From: an uncultured Bacteroidales bacterium
GTDB lineage: Bacteria > Bacteroidota > Bacteroidia > Bacteroidales > Bacteroidaceae
Reading direction: 5' to 3'
DNA: 64,000 nucleotides
Assembly (NCBI GenBank): GCA_902763885.1
Contig: CACWTU010000012.1
Span: 1-64,000, forward strand
Positions 9,457 to 17,289 of this stretch are shown here, piece by piece. Made by a program: the position numbers and the translations under genes. A model generated the notes under the pieces. It saw only the letters and a list, made by a program, of their open reading frames with translations. It was not told where the DNA came from and made no database searches. The first letter of the stretch is position 1; every line of letters starts with the position of its first letter.

Positions 9457-12400
9457 TTATTGATTTATCCGGTTTATCATATTTTGAATTCCATTCAAAT
9501 TAAATGTGGTAGGAGTGGTTGTACGCTGTCCATAATTGATTGCCAAGCCCGAATTGTTGGTTACCTTGGACTCTTCAACCACAAGGAAAGCACTTGGACC
9601 TATCTCCTTGACCGATGAAGGAATTGTTATATATGCACTGCATCCCCTGAAGGCATAATCACCTATACGCTCCACACCTTCTGGAATTATTATCTCCGGT
9701 ATTTGAATGCAACCATCAAACGCGGCATAGCCAATCTCCTTGATGCCTTGTGGAATTACTGAGTTGGGGCAACCCTGAATAATGGAACCTGAAGACTTAT
9801 CAATCAGCACATTGCTTCCCTCGGGTGATTCATACCTGCTGTTGCGAGAATCTACTTTTATTGAAGTAATGGTGCGAGAATTATAAGGAGAATTTCCTAT
9901 CTCTTTGACGCCAGCCGGGATGAATACTTCTGTTATTCTACGGCAATCCGCAAAAGCTCGATCACCTATATATTCAAGTCCCTCAGGCAATTGGAACGGT
10001 TCCAGCATTGCGCATCCAGAGAATGCATAAGATTTAATCCTTTTAAGTGTTTTGGGAAGTGATACTTTAACCAGCTGATAGGATTGGAAAGTATAACTCT
10101 CTATGACCTTCACGCCCGATGGAATTTCTATCTCTTTCAATGCGGTTCCTTGGAATGCTCCAGTACCTATCTCTTTTAAGCTTGAAGGCAAGATAACCGA
10201 TGTCAAATTATAGCAGTTGGAAAAACAGAAGTTTCCTATTGTCTCAACTCCGTCAGGAACAACTACATTCTCAACTCTTTCCTGTCCTTCAAATGCACCA
10301 ATACCGATACGCCTTACCCCCTTGCCTATAGAGATGGTTTCTATTCCTCCAGAGTAGCTGAATGCATGATCACCAATCTCTTTGACCTTTCCGGGGATAA
10401 CCAGTTCCGGAGTTATCTTGCACTCATGAAAAGCACCTGATCCGATGGTCTTGACTGTTGATGGCAGACTGAGCGGAGTGACTGATACATAGTTTGCAAA
10501 CGCCTCGTTACCTATATGCTCAAGCCCCTTGGGCAGTACAATCTCTTTATTGCTCTTGAGGCCTTTGAACGCCCCGTCGCCTATGGCCTTTACACTTTGC
10601 GGAATGAAAGAATTCTCACATGCCAGCAGCAGTGTATTGTCCTTGGTCCTGATCAAGGCATTGCAGTCTTCACGTGAATCAAAGTATTTGTTGGCAGGAT
10701 TAACCTTAATTGAGGTAAAGGTAGGCTTGGTATTCTGACCTCTCATAGCCATAACAGCCGATATTGACGTCATATCAACCTTTATCTCACTAAAGACATC
10801 CTTGCCTAATTTCTTTAGGCTGGCTGGCAGAACTAGTTCGCTATAACCGGTGCAGCCGGCCAATGCCTCATCGGCTATCTCCTCTATACCCTCCGGCAAA
10901 TTCAAACCGTTTGTAAGAGTGCAATGATAGAATGCACGGTAGCCTATCTTCTTTATGCCCTGAGGTACTTTTGTTGAAGCGCAGGCCAAAATCAACTCAC
11001 CAGTACGGGTATTGACAATGGCATTGCAATCCTCCCTGGAATCAAACGCCCGGTTCCCCTGAGCCACCTTGATGGAGCGGATTCCCGTACACTCAAAGAA
11101 TGCACCGCTTCCGATACTCTCCACGCTGGCAGGAATAGTGATGGCTGTCAAACCGCTGCATCCTTCAAATGCAGACTTGCCTATAGACTTTACACCCTCA
11201 GGGATAACTATTGATTCAAGTCCCTTGCATGACTTGAAAGCGTTATCTGCTATTGAAGTGACACTTGAGGGAATCGTAGACCCCTTACGTCCTACTATAA
11301 GCGTATTGGTGGCTGTCTTTATAATTGCGTTACAGTTCTCACGTGAATCATAGACCGGATTGGCGGGATCAATCTCTATCCTGGCAGGGGTGGTGTATTC
11401 CTCTCCCAGCAGATTGTCAGCTATCTTGACTACGCTCTTGGAAATATAGATGGACTCCAATGCAGGAAGACCACTAAATGCAGAAGCGCCTATCTCTGTA
11501 ACACTGGACGGGATAACGACACGTTGTATCCTGTCAAATTGTCTAAACATGCCCAAAGAATATTCTCCTATCTTGGTTACAGGCCATGTCTTCCCTTCAT
11601 GCTCAATGCTTGAAGGAATAACCAACTCACTCGGACCATTGTAGTCAGAAGCTTTTACTACACCATTCTCCACATGACGGCACAGCACTGCCCCGTCATT
11701 TTCTATGTAGTACCAAAAATCGTCAACATTGAATATAGGATTAATATAGTCACCATAAACCGGCTCTTCTGATGCATCTGCCGATTCTGATGCCGCATTC
11801 ATATCATACGCCACATTTGCGGTCAATGTAAGCGATATGCACATTACAAGAGGCAGATAGAAGAACCTGAGCATCTGCCTGCGGCCGGACCTCTTGCGGT
11901 TCATCATGTCGATGCGGCTCTCAACTCCGTTGCCGTTGAAACTTGCCACTATATTGAATGCCAAGCCACCCTGTGACTGGCTGAGCAGCATAAACTGGTA
12001 CGGACGGGCATCGGATAGGGAGTTCAGGACATCGGCATCAGCCTGCTGCTCATGTACTAGGCAAAGGTCGCGACGGAGAACCCATACAGCCGGGTTGAAC
12101 CACTGGAACAGTGACATGAAATCAACCAGCATGAGTTCAAGCGGATGACCATGAATTATATGGGCCTTCTCATGCTTAAGGACGTTGCTGTCAATGCCGG
12201 CATAATCCTTTTCACGCAGCACTATGGTTCCAAGCCAGCTGAACGGACTTACATTCTTATCAGTAACCACAATACGATAGCCGTTTCCGCGCTCTACGGT
12301 CTCACCGCCTCTAACTATGGCCGATACCTTGAGGATGGAGCGTACCCTGAGAATAAGCATTAAAATAAGTCCTGCCAGATAAGCCGCAAGCAGAATCTGA

Positions 12401-12762
12401 AGCAGTGTAGCGGTGTAATCCTTATGTACTGAAGGTACCTGGATTGCTGCGCTTTCTGTTGCTGATACGGCTTGGACGGGAGCACTTGTTTCAACTACAG
12501 GAGAGAAAGGTTGGATTTGATTTATGGGAGCAGCAACAGGCTGACTGGCTGTTACGGTCTGAGCAGCGGGGCTCTTGCGGACATCACGATGCACCGTAAT
12601 TACGGTCATGGGGAGAATGTAGGAGAGAACCAGCGAGAGCATCAAAGCTCCGCGTTTAAGGCCGTGGAATGTTTCACGACGCAACAAAAGGCGGTACATA
12701 AGTACAAAAACGAAGGTTAGCAATGCCGCCTTTCCAAGGAATAAAAGGACTTGAGTATTCAT
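9457..12762 (-). CDS. M56 (BlaR1-like) membrane peptidase fused to BspA-type leucine-rich repeats
   Basis: The 1101-residue protein has membrane segments near residues 5-25, 38-58 and 117-140, then the zinc peptidase motif HEKAH (197-201) and the downstream HEQQAD (237-242) of family M56, and a fourth membrane segment at about 300-318. From about residue 340 to 1075 it consists of LRR_5 (BspA/TpLRR) repeats with the pattern IPEGV..IG..AF.GC..L. Known M56 sensors such as BlaR1 and MecR1 end instead in a penicillin-binding sensor domain. The start overlaps the end of the BlaI-type gene by four bases (ATGA), which supports a repressor-protease pair. I infer that the LRR part is an extracytoplasmic sensor. 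The ligand is unknown. Confidence 0.88.
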   Translation of the reverse strand: MNTQVLLFLGKAALLTFVFVLMYRLLLRRETFHGLKRGALMLSLVLSYILPMTVITVHRDVRKSPAAQTVTASQPVAAPINQIQPFSPVVETSAPVQAVSATESAAIQVPSVHKDYTATLLQILLAAYLAGLILMLILRVRSILKVSAIVRGGETVERGNGYRIVVTDKNVSPFSWLGTIVLREKDYAGIDSNVLKHEKAHIIHGHPLELMLVDFMSLFQWFNPAVWVLRRDLCLVHEQQADADVLNSLSDARPYQFMLLSQSQGGLAFNIVASFNGNGVESRIDMMNRKRSGRRQMLRFFYLPLVMCISLTLTANVAYDMNAASESADASEEPVYGDYINPIFNVDDFWYYIENDGAVLCRHVENGVVKASDYNGPSELVIPSSIEHEGKTWPVTKIGEYSLGMFRQFDRIQRVVIPSSVTEIGASAFSGLPALESIYISKSVVKIADNLLGEEYTTPARIEIDPANPVYDSRENCNAIIKTATNTLIVGRKGSTIPSSVTSIADNAFKSCKGLESIVIPEGVKSIGKSAFEGCSGLTAITIPASVESIGSGAFFECTGIRSIKVAQGNRAFDSREDCNAIVNTRTGELILACASTKVPQGIKKIGYRAFYHCTLTNGLNLPEGIEEIADEALAGCTGYSELVLPASLKKLGKDVFSEIKVDMTSISAVMAMRGQNTKPTFTSIKVNPANKYFDSREDCNALIRTKDNTLLLACENSFIPQSVKAIGDGAFKGLKSNKEIVLPKGLEHIGNEAFANYVSVTPLSLPSTVKTIGSGAFHECKITPELVIPGKVKEIGDHAFSYSGGIETISIGKGVRRIGIGAFEGQERVENVVVPDGVETIGNFCFSNCYNLTSVILPSSLKEIGTGAFQGTALKEIEIPSGVKVIESYTFQSYQLVKVSLPKTLKRIKSYAFSGCAMLEPFQLPEGLEYIGDRAFADCRRITEVFIPAGVKEIGNSPYNSRTITSIKVDSRNSRYESPEGSNVLIDKSSGSIIQGCPNSVIPQGIKEIGYAAFDGCIQIPEIIIPEGVERIGDYAFRGCSAYITIPSSVKEIGPSAFLVVEESKVTNNSGLAINYGQRTTTPTTFNLNGIQNMINRINQ

Positions 12763-13124
12763 TTTCTTTTTTCTATTTTGTCAATAATACGCTTGAGGTC
12801 ATCAACTGACAGACGCTCCTCCTCAACCAGTCCAAGGACTACACTTGAGTAAGAGCTGTCAAAATATTCGTTTACCAGCCCGTGGAAACCGTCCAGACTG
12901 TATGCCTTGCGTGACACTACAGGGATGTACTGGTAGTTGCTTCCATAGGCCTTGCGCTCCAGGAACCCATCTTCCATAAGGGTATGTACCTGATTGGAGA
13001 GAGTGTTGAAATTAGGTCTGGGTTCCTCATAATGCTCCTGCAGTTCCCTTACAAACATAGGACCATAGGTCCAGAACTGCTCCATGATGATTTTTTCCTT
13101 TTTAGTGAGCTGTCTCATAAGCAA
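12759..13124 (-). CDS. BlaI/MecI/CopY-family transcriptional repressor
   Basis: The 121-residue protein has a winged-helix N-terminal half (LTKKEKIIMEQFWTYGPMFV, then NFNTLSNQVHTLMEDGFLER) and a C-terminal dimerisation region, as in BlaI and MecI. Such repressors are cleaved after activation of an M56 membrane peptidase; here that partner is the overlapping downstream gene. ATG codons at 13124 and 13118 are both possible starts. The likely targets are its own operon, including the esterase. The residues near the usual BlaI cleavage site cannot be judged by eye. Confidence 0.88.
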   Translation of the reverse strand: MLMRQLTKKEKIIMEQFWTYGPMFVRELQEHYEEPRPNFNTLSNQVHTLMEDGFLERKAYGSNYQYIPVVSRKAYSLDGFHGLVNEYFDSSYSSVVLGLVEEERLSVDDLKRIIDKIEKRK

Positions 13125-13142
13125 AACAAATTAGTGTTGATG

Positions 13143-13174
13143 CAAATCAAAATCTTTTTGATACAATACACAAA
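13143..13174 (-). promoter_or_regulatory. Possible promoter of the blaI-type operon
   Basis: On the minus strand TTTG (13174-13171) is separated by 20 bases from TTGATTTG (13150-13143), one mismatch from TAnnTTTG. The same stretch contains TACAATACA and ACAAATGT, short TACA/TGT half-sites of the kind BlaI-type repressors bind. This is suggestive only. Confidence 0.35.
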
Positions 13175-13238
13175 TGTTTTGAGAGAAAACTTTCCATAAT
13201 TAGTATTTTTTAACTCCAACACGCTTACACCTATTTAA

Positions 13239-14285
13239 TTACTGGCAGACGGGACGGACAGGCAGCTGCCAGTGGCGGTAGCAGTAACCTGGATTAAAGT
13301 AGTCTTCATACACATTGATCCAGAGAGTGGCACTTCTATTGGAAGAATCGGGATCAAACGAATCGGCCCAGTACCCCATGTCACCCGAAGTACCAAAGAA
13401 GAAATAAGGAAGGAAAATGGAGCGGTCAGTATAACCGCGCTTATTACTTGTTATGAGGAAACCTATCTGCCCGTTTACAGATGCCCTGGTCCAGGTACAG
13501 TTATCTATGAGCTCATTTAACTCATCTGTTGTAGGCATGCGCCAACTGTCACCCAAATTGACGTCATCAACGTCATCCCGAATATATAAATCTCCCATCT
13601 CTTCCGGCCCGGCTGCACCTACGTTACGTGAGGCCCACTTTACACTCAAGCCCAAGTCAACATACTCAGAGTTACCACCTATTGCGTCATACGCCACATT
13701 CTGATAATAATCTATTACAATATTTGCATGGTTGGAGTTTCTTACCGGCGATGAGTTGTTTACTATTTTTACAAAAGCAGTTCCATTCCTGATTTTAGAA
13801 TCCAAGGTATAAACAGGTTGCCTATCTGTACCAAACACATCTAATGGAAGCCCCCAATATTCAGTATCCGCCAGATGATTATTGAAATTAATTATTTCAA
13901 CAGTATCTTTTCTTTGCGACGTGATCAACTTACCGTCCTTATCTGTTTTCACGCCTGGCAGTCTGGAGATCAGTTCTTTCAATGATATCCCCTCCGATAC
14001 TTTATAGGTCTTCTTGTTGCTGTAGTTTTTATACTCCTGAGATGTCGCCTTTGTCTTTTTGGATATCTTACCTATCTCAATGACATACTCAGATTCTACT
14101 AATTTCTTATGAAATTCAATCGCTTCCTCATGGGTCATATCATAAGACTTGACCTTTTCAATAAGTTCGGCCGTAACGTCTCTAAGGGCCACAGTGGAAT
14201 CACTCTGTGGCTGCTGGGCAAAAACAGGAATGCAGAATGACATCATCACGGATGTCAATGCAAGCAAAAAGACTCTTTTTCTCAT
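13239..14285 (-). CDS. Secreted FISUMP-domain protein with plug-like segment
   Basis: This 348-residue paralogue of the 1342 and 2508 genes has a signal peptide ending CIPVFAQ. Residues from about 36 to 165 resemble receptor-plug pieces (VTAELIEKVKSYDMT, then SEGISLKELISRLPGVKTD). The FISUMP domain starts at about residue 208 (YVDLGLSVKWASRNVGAAG). It is shortened in its middle: the WGET block and the following loop are missing between GDLYIRDD and GDSWRMPT. The DNA from about 13400 to 13470 is almost identical to the matching stretches in the other two genes, pointing to recent duplication or gene conversion. It lies upstream of blaI on the same strand, 114 bases away. Confidence 0.75.
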   Translation of the reverse strand: MRKRVFLLALTSVMMSFCIPVFAQQPQSDSTVALRDVTAELIEKVKSYDMTHEEAIEFHKKLVESEYVIEIGKISKKTKATSQEYKNYSNKKTYKVSEGISLKELISRLPGVKTDKDGKLITSQRKDTVEIINFNNHLADTEYWGLPLDVFGTDRQPVYTLDSKIRNGTAFVKIVNNSSPVRNSNHANIVIDYYQNVAYDAIGGNSEYVDLGLSVKWASRNVGAAGPEEMGDLYIRDDVDDVNLGDSWRMPTTDELNELIDNCTWTRASVNGQIGFLITSNKRGYTDRSIFLPYFFFGTSGDMGYWADSFDPDSSNRSATLWINVYEDYFNPGYCYRHWQLPVRPVCQ

Positions 14286-14305
14286 AATGCTATAGATAGT
14301 TTACT

Positions 14306-14340
14306 ATCTAAACTGATTTATATAGAAAATGCGTCCTTTG
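14306..14340 (-). repeat. Conserved leader copy D, truncated
   Basis: ATCTAAACTGATTTATATAG and AAAATGCGTCC are present, but the second hairpin arm is replaced by unrelated sequence leading into a palindrome fragment. It lies upstream of the FISUMP gene at 13239-14285. The rest of the gap to 14590 shows no gene. Confidence 0.55.
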
Positions 14341-14360
14341 AAAAAGGAAATTTTTTCAAA

Positions 14361-14393
14361 ATGACCCAAAGGGGACAGTCCCTACTGTGGCAC
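14361..14393. repeat. Half copy of the GGGACAGTCCC palindrome family
   Basis: TGACCCAAAGGGGACAGTCC followed by CTACTGTGGCAC matches one arm of the palindromes at 61817 and 49263, with several changes. The second arm is absent. It is probably a decayed copy. Confidence 0.6.
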
Positions 14394-14590
14394 TACGCCG
14401 CTGGTTTGCACAAAACCAGAAAAAGACAACTGGAAAGGATTCAGCGCGGCGTCCAATCTTTAACCGAGGAACTGAGTTCAATCTGCCTTCTTTAAAATAA
14501 TAACGTTATAGGGAAGGTACTATTTGTCTTCTTTTGTTATTTTTACCGATAGTTACATTCTCATCATTGTAAAAAGAACTATAAAATCTT

Positions 14591-15451
14591 ATGAGTGAGT
14601 ATAGAGTCATTGATATGAGCACCTGGACTCAAGTTGGGCAAGGCGGCAACGGAACCACGTATGAGAATCCGTCTCAGCCGGATTTAATTCTGAAAGTTGA
14701 TAAAAAGCAGATAAACACTCTGGAGTTTGTCAGGCATGAGTTTGAGGTATCAAAGGCTGTGGAAGCCCTGGGACTGCCTACCCCTAAGATGCGTGAGATG
14801 GTACGTGTGGGAGACCTGTACGCGACCATATCGGACCGCATAAAGGATAAGAAATCACTTTCACGCATATGTCATGATGAGCCACAGCGCATAGAAGAGA
14901 TGGCGCAGCTGATGTGCCGTAACGGTAAAATACTTTTCAGCACCCAATGCAACACTGATTTCTTTCCAAGCCGCAAAGAGCAACTGATGAGAGCTCTGGA
15001 CAAGGCACAGTTCATAAGCCGCAAGAACCGCCGGATACTTAAAGATTTTGCCCAGACCGTACAAGACATAAAGACCTGCAGTCACGGTGATTTCAACATG
15101 GGGAATCTTGTACTTTCAGGCGACCAACCGGTATGGATAGACCTGGACCGCTTTGGCTACGGAGACCCGATGTTTGATATCGGTCATCTTTACCAGATAT
15201 GTAATGTATATGCACCCATGAAACAGGTTCAGGATATTTTCCACATGTCAGAGCAGCAGCTCAATCTATTCTGGGATGCTTTTGCAAAAGCATACACCGG
15301 ACAGGATGACCACAGTGAATTTGACAGTCAGGCCGGTAGGTTTGCCTGCTTTGATATGATACTGAGATATGAATTCCAGAAATGCAGCCTTCTGGAGAAG
15401 ATGTTCTTTGGCGTATACATAAAACGCCTCATCAAAGCCTTCTACCTTTAG
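14591..15451 (+). CDS. APH-type small-molecule kinase (TIGR02172-like)
   Basis: The 286-residue cytoplasmic protein has a kinase-like fold with Brenner motif SHGDFNMGN (His165, Asp167, Asn172) and the metal-binding WIDLDRFG (Asp184 and Asp186). Such proteins resemble aminoglycoside and choline phosphotransferases; the close family is common in Bacteroidota and Fibrobacter and its substrate is unknown. A paralogue is at 34423-35277 with the same order of motifs (N-terminal G.GG or GEG loop, GLPTP, HGDF..GN). Its last four bases overlap the end of the convergent tcdA gene. I would not predict antibiotic resistance from this sequence. Confidence 0.8.
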   Translation: MSEYRVIDMSTWTQVGQGGNGTTYENPSQPDLILKVDKKQINTLEFVRHEFEVSKAVEALGLPTPKMREMVRVGDLYATISDRIKDKKSLSRICHDEPQRIEEMAQLMCRNGKILFSTQCNTDFFPSRKEQLMRALDKAQFISRKNRRILKDFAQTVQDIKTCSHGDFNMGNLVLSGDQPVWIDLDRFGYGDPMFDIGHLYQICNVYAPMKQVQDIFHMSEQQLNLFWDAFAKAYTGQDDHSEFDSQAGRFACFDMILRYEFQKCSLLEKMFFGVYIKRLIKAFYL

Positions 15452-16155
15452 GGCTCACTGACATTATCCCGGATGACCAGGCTGGCCAGCATGAAGCCGA
15501 ATATTGCGGTTATGTGAACAACCGTTCCGCAAACGGTTTCATCCTTACCTCCCGATATCAGCTCATCGCTGTAAACGCACTTGAACTTGCGTTTGGGGTA
15601 CTCTCCCATCTGCTTGAATTTCTTTCTGAGTGCGCGGGCCAGAGGATCTCCCTGAACCTTCCAGAATTCCGTGATTTTGATGCGTGTTGGATCCAGTTTG
15701 AGCGCTGCGCCCATAGAAGATATGAACTTAGCCTTGGTCCGTGTAGCCATCAATATAAGCAACGCCTTATCCTTGAGAGAATCGATGGCATCAATGATAT
15801 AGTCATAACTGCCTATTTCAAACTCATCGGCCGTATCCTGGGTAAAGATTTTCTGCAATGCCGTAATCTCTGCTTGTGGGTTGATGCTGAGCAGACGCTC
15901 CTTAAGCACATCGACCTTTACCTGCCCCACCGTCTTGGTGGTGGCCATAAGCTGACGGTTGATGTTTGTGATGCAAACGCGGTCAGAATCAACAATGGTC
16001 AAATGGCGGATACCGCTACGCACCAGGCTCTCGGCACACCAGGAGCCCACGCCGCCCACGCCAAATATAATCACGCGTTTCTGCCCGATACGCTCCACGG
16101 TCTCTGCCCCCATCAGCAGCTCAAGCCTTCCGAATATCTGATCCTCGTTTGCCAT
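15448..16155 (-). CDS. tcdA: tRNA threonylcarbamoyladenosine dehydratase TcdA
   Basis: The 235-residue protein belongs to the ThiF/MoeB/HesA E1-like family. It has the nucleotide-binding GVGGVGSW (residues 32-39), the VDSDRVCITNINRQ segment that contacts ATP, and a length usual for TcdA (CsdL/YgdL). TcdA uses ATP to cyclise t6A at position 37 of tRNAs to ct6A. There is no ubiquitin-like partner nearby, and a sulfur-carrier role is less likely. The gene precedes the two chromate-type transporter genes' stop by two bases on the same strand, so co-transcription is plausible. Confidence 0.88.
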   Translation of the reverse strand: MANEDQIFGRLELLMGAETVERIGQKRVIIFGVGGVGSWCAESLVRSGIRHLTIVDSDRVCITNINRQLMATTKTVGQVKVDVLKERLLSINPQAEITALQKIFTQDTADEFEIGSYDYIIDAIDSLKDKALLILMATRTKAKFISSMGAALKLDPTRIKITEFWKVQGDPLARALRKKFKQMGEYPKRKFKCVYSDELISGGKDETVCGTVVHITAIFGFMLASLVIRDNVSEP

Positions 16156-16157
16156 AT

Positions 16158-16751
16158 CTATATCAGCGAGTAAAAGATTCCACCGAAGAGGCCGGCCAGA
16201 AGGATTACTTTGATGGGACCGATTTTCCAGAAGTATGTGGCTACGAATGCCAGTGCGAATAGGCCGATGCTTACGTAGAGTTGCAGGTTATCTTTATTGA
16301 ATGCACCCAGGTTCTCCTCATTAAGGAGCAGCAGAACTGCTGCGGCAAGCATACCTACGACAACGGGACGCAGCCATTTGAGAACGGTCTGTACGGAGTT
16401 GTGGTCCTTGTAGCGCATAAAGAAGGCGCTGATAAGGAGCATCAGGATGAATGAGGGTAGCATTACTGAGAATGATGCCAGCAGAGATCCGCAGACAGCC
16501 TCGGTTCGCGCCATTCCGGAGTTCTCAATGGCTTTGTAACCTACGTATGTGGCGGAGTTTATGCCTATCGGCCCCGGAGTCATTTGGCTTACGGCCACGA
16601 TATCAGTAAACTCAGAGTTGCTGATCCACTGCTGTTTTTCAACCACCTCATTCTGGATGAGTGACAGCATTCCGTATCCGCCACCGAATCCAAAGAGGCC
16701 TATCTTGAAAAAGGTCCAGAAGAGCTTGAGATATATCACAACCGCGTTCAT
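16158..16751 (-). CDS. Chromate-type transporter, half-size subunit 2
   Basis: This 197-residue membrane protein has the CHR-domain signature GLFGFGGGYGMLSLI and the SQMTPGPIGINSATYVG segment. Half-size CHR proteins act as pairs, and a second one is encoded immediately upstream with a four-base overlap. The family exports chromate in some bacteria, but the natural substrate in anaerobes is not established. Membrane segments are visible at about 10-30, 75-105, 125-145 and 150-195. Confidence 0.88.
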   Translation of the reverse strand: MNAVVIYLKLFWTFFKIGLFGFGGGYGMLSLIQNEVVEKQQWISNSEFTDIVAVSQMTPGPIGINSATYVGYKAIENSGMARTEAVCGSLLASFSVMLPSFILMLLISAFFMRYKDHNSVQTVLKWLRPVVVGMLAAAVLLLLNEENLGAFNKDNLQLYVSIGLFALAFVATYFWKIGPIKVILLAGLFGGIFYSLI

Positions 16752-17284
16752 GCCTTCCTAAGTTTAAAGATGTAATACAGGATTGCACCAATGATGGTTG
16801 CGAATATGATCCACACCGGCGATACTCCCAGCCACCATATAAGCAATGCTGTCACAACCGGAACCCACCAGGTCCACTTGTTAAGGCCGGCTTTGGATGC
16901 CAGACGGATGGTAGGTGTAAGTATCAACGCTATTACAGCGGGGCGAATACCCTTAAAGACATTCTCCACAATCTGGTTGTCGCGGTAACTGCCCAGGAAC
17001 AGGGCAATGGCCAGGATGATGATAATGGACGGCAGCACGGTTCCCAATGCACAGAATATACTGCCGATGGTCTTACGCATCCTGTAGCCTATGAATATGG
17101 ATATGTTTACAGCAAAGACTCCCGGGGCAGACTGGGCAATAGCCAGCAGGTCCAGGAAGTCTTCACGTGAGATCCAACCCTTGCGCTCCACCACCTCACG
17201 CTCAATGAGCGGTATCATGGCATATCCACCACCGATGGTGAACAGTCCTATCTTAAAGAAGGTGATGAAAAGCGTGAGCAGCAT
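16748..17284 (-). CDS. Chromate-type transporter, half-size subunit 1
   Basis: This 178-residue membrane protein carries GLFTIGGGYAMIPLI and AQSAPGVFAVNISIFIG, the same landmarks as its partner. The start is six bases from the stop of purL on the same strand, and the end overlaps the second subunit gene by four bases. The pair would form a full antiparallel transporter. Substrate not shown by the sequence. Confidence 0.88.
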   Translation of the reverse strand: MLLTLFITFFKIGLFTIGGGYAMIPLIEREVVERKGWISREDFLDLLAIAQSAPGVFAVNISIFIGYRMRKTIGSIFCALGTVLPSIIIILAIALFLGSYRDNQIVENVFKGIRPAVIALILTPTIRLASKAGLNKWTWWVPVVTALLIWWLGVSPVWIIFATIIGAILYYIFKLRKA

Positions 17285-17289
17285 AAGGC

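Noticed and set aside
14591-15451. Aminoglycoside resistance gene
   Set aside because: Only the general APH-fold motifs are present; the close family is widespread in Bacteroidota with unknown substrate and there is a paralogue in the same window.
15382-16173. Long plus-strand open frame opposite tcdA
   Set aside because: It is antisense to a clear TcdA gene, contains no recognisable motif and overlaps the end of the kinase gene.
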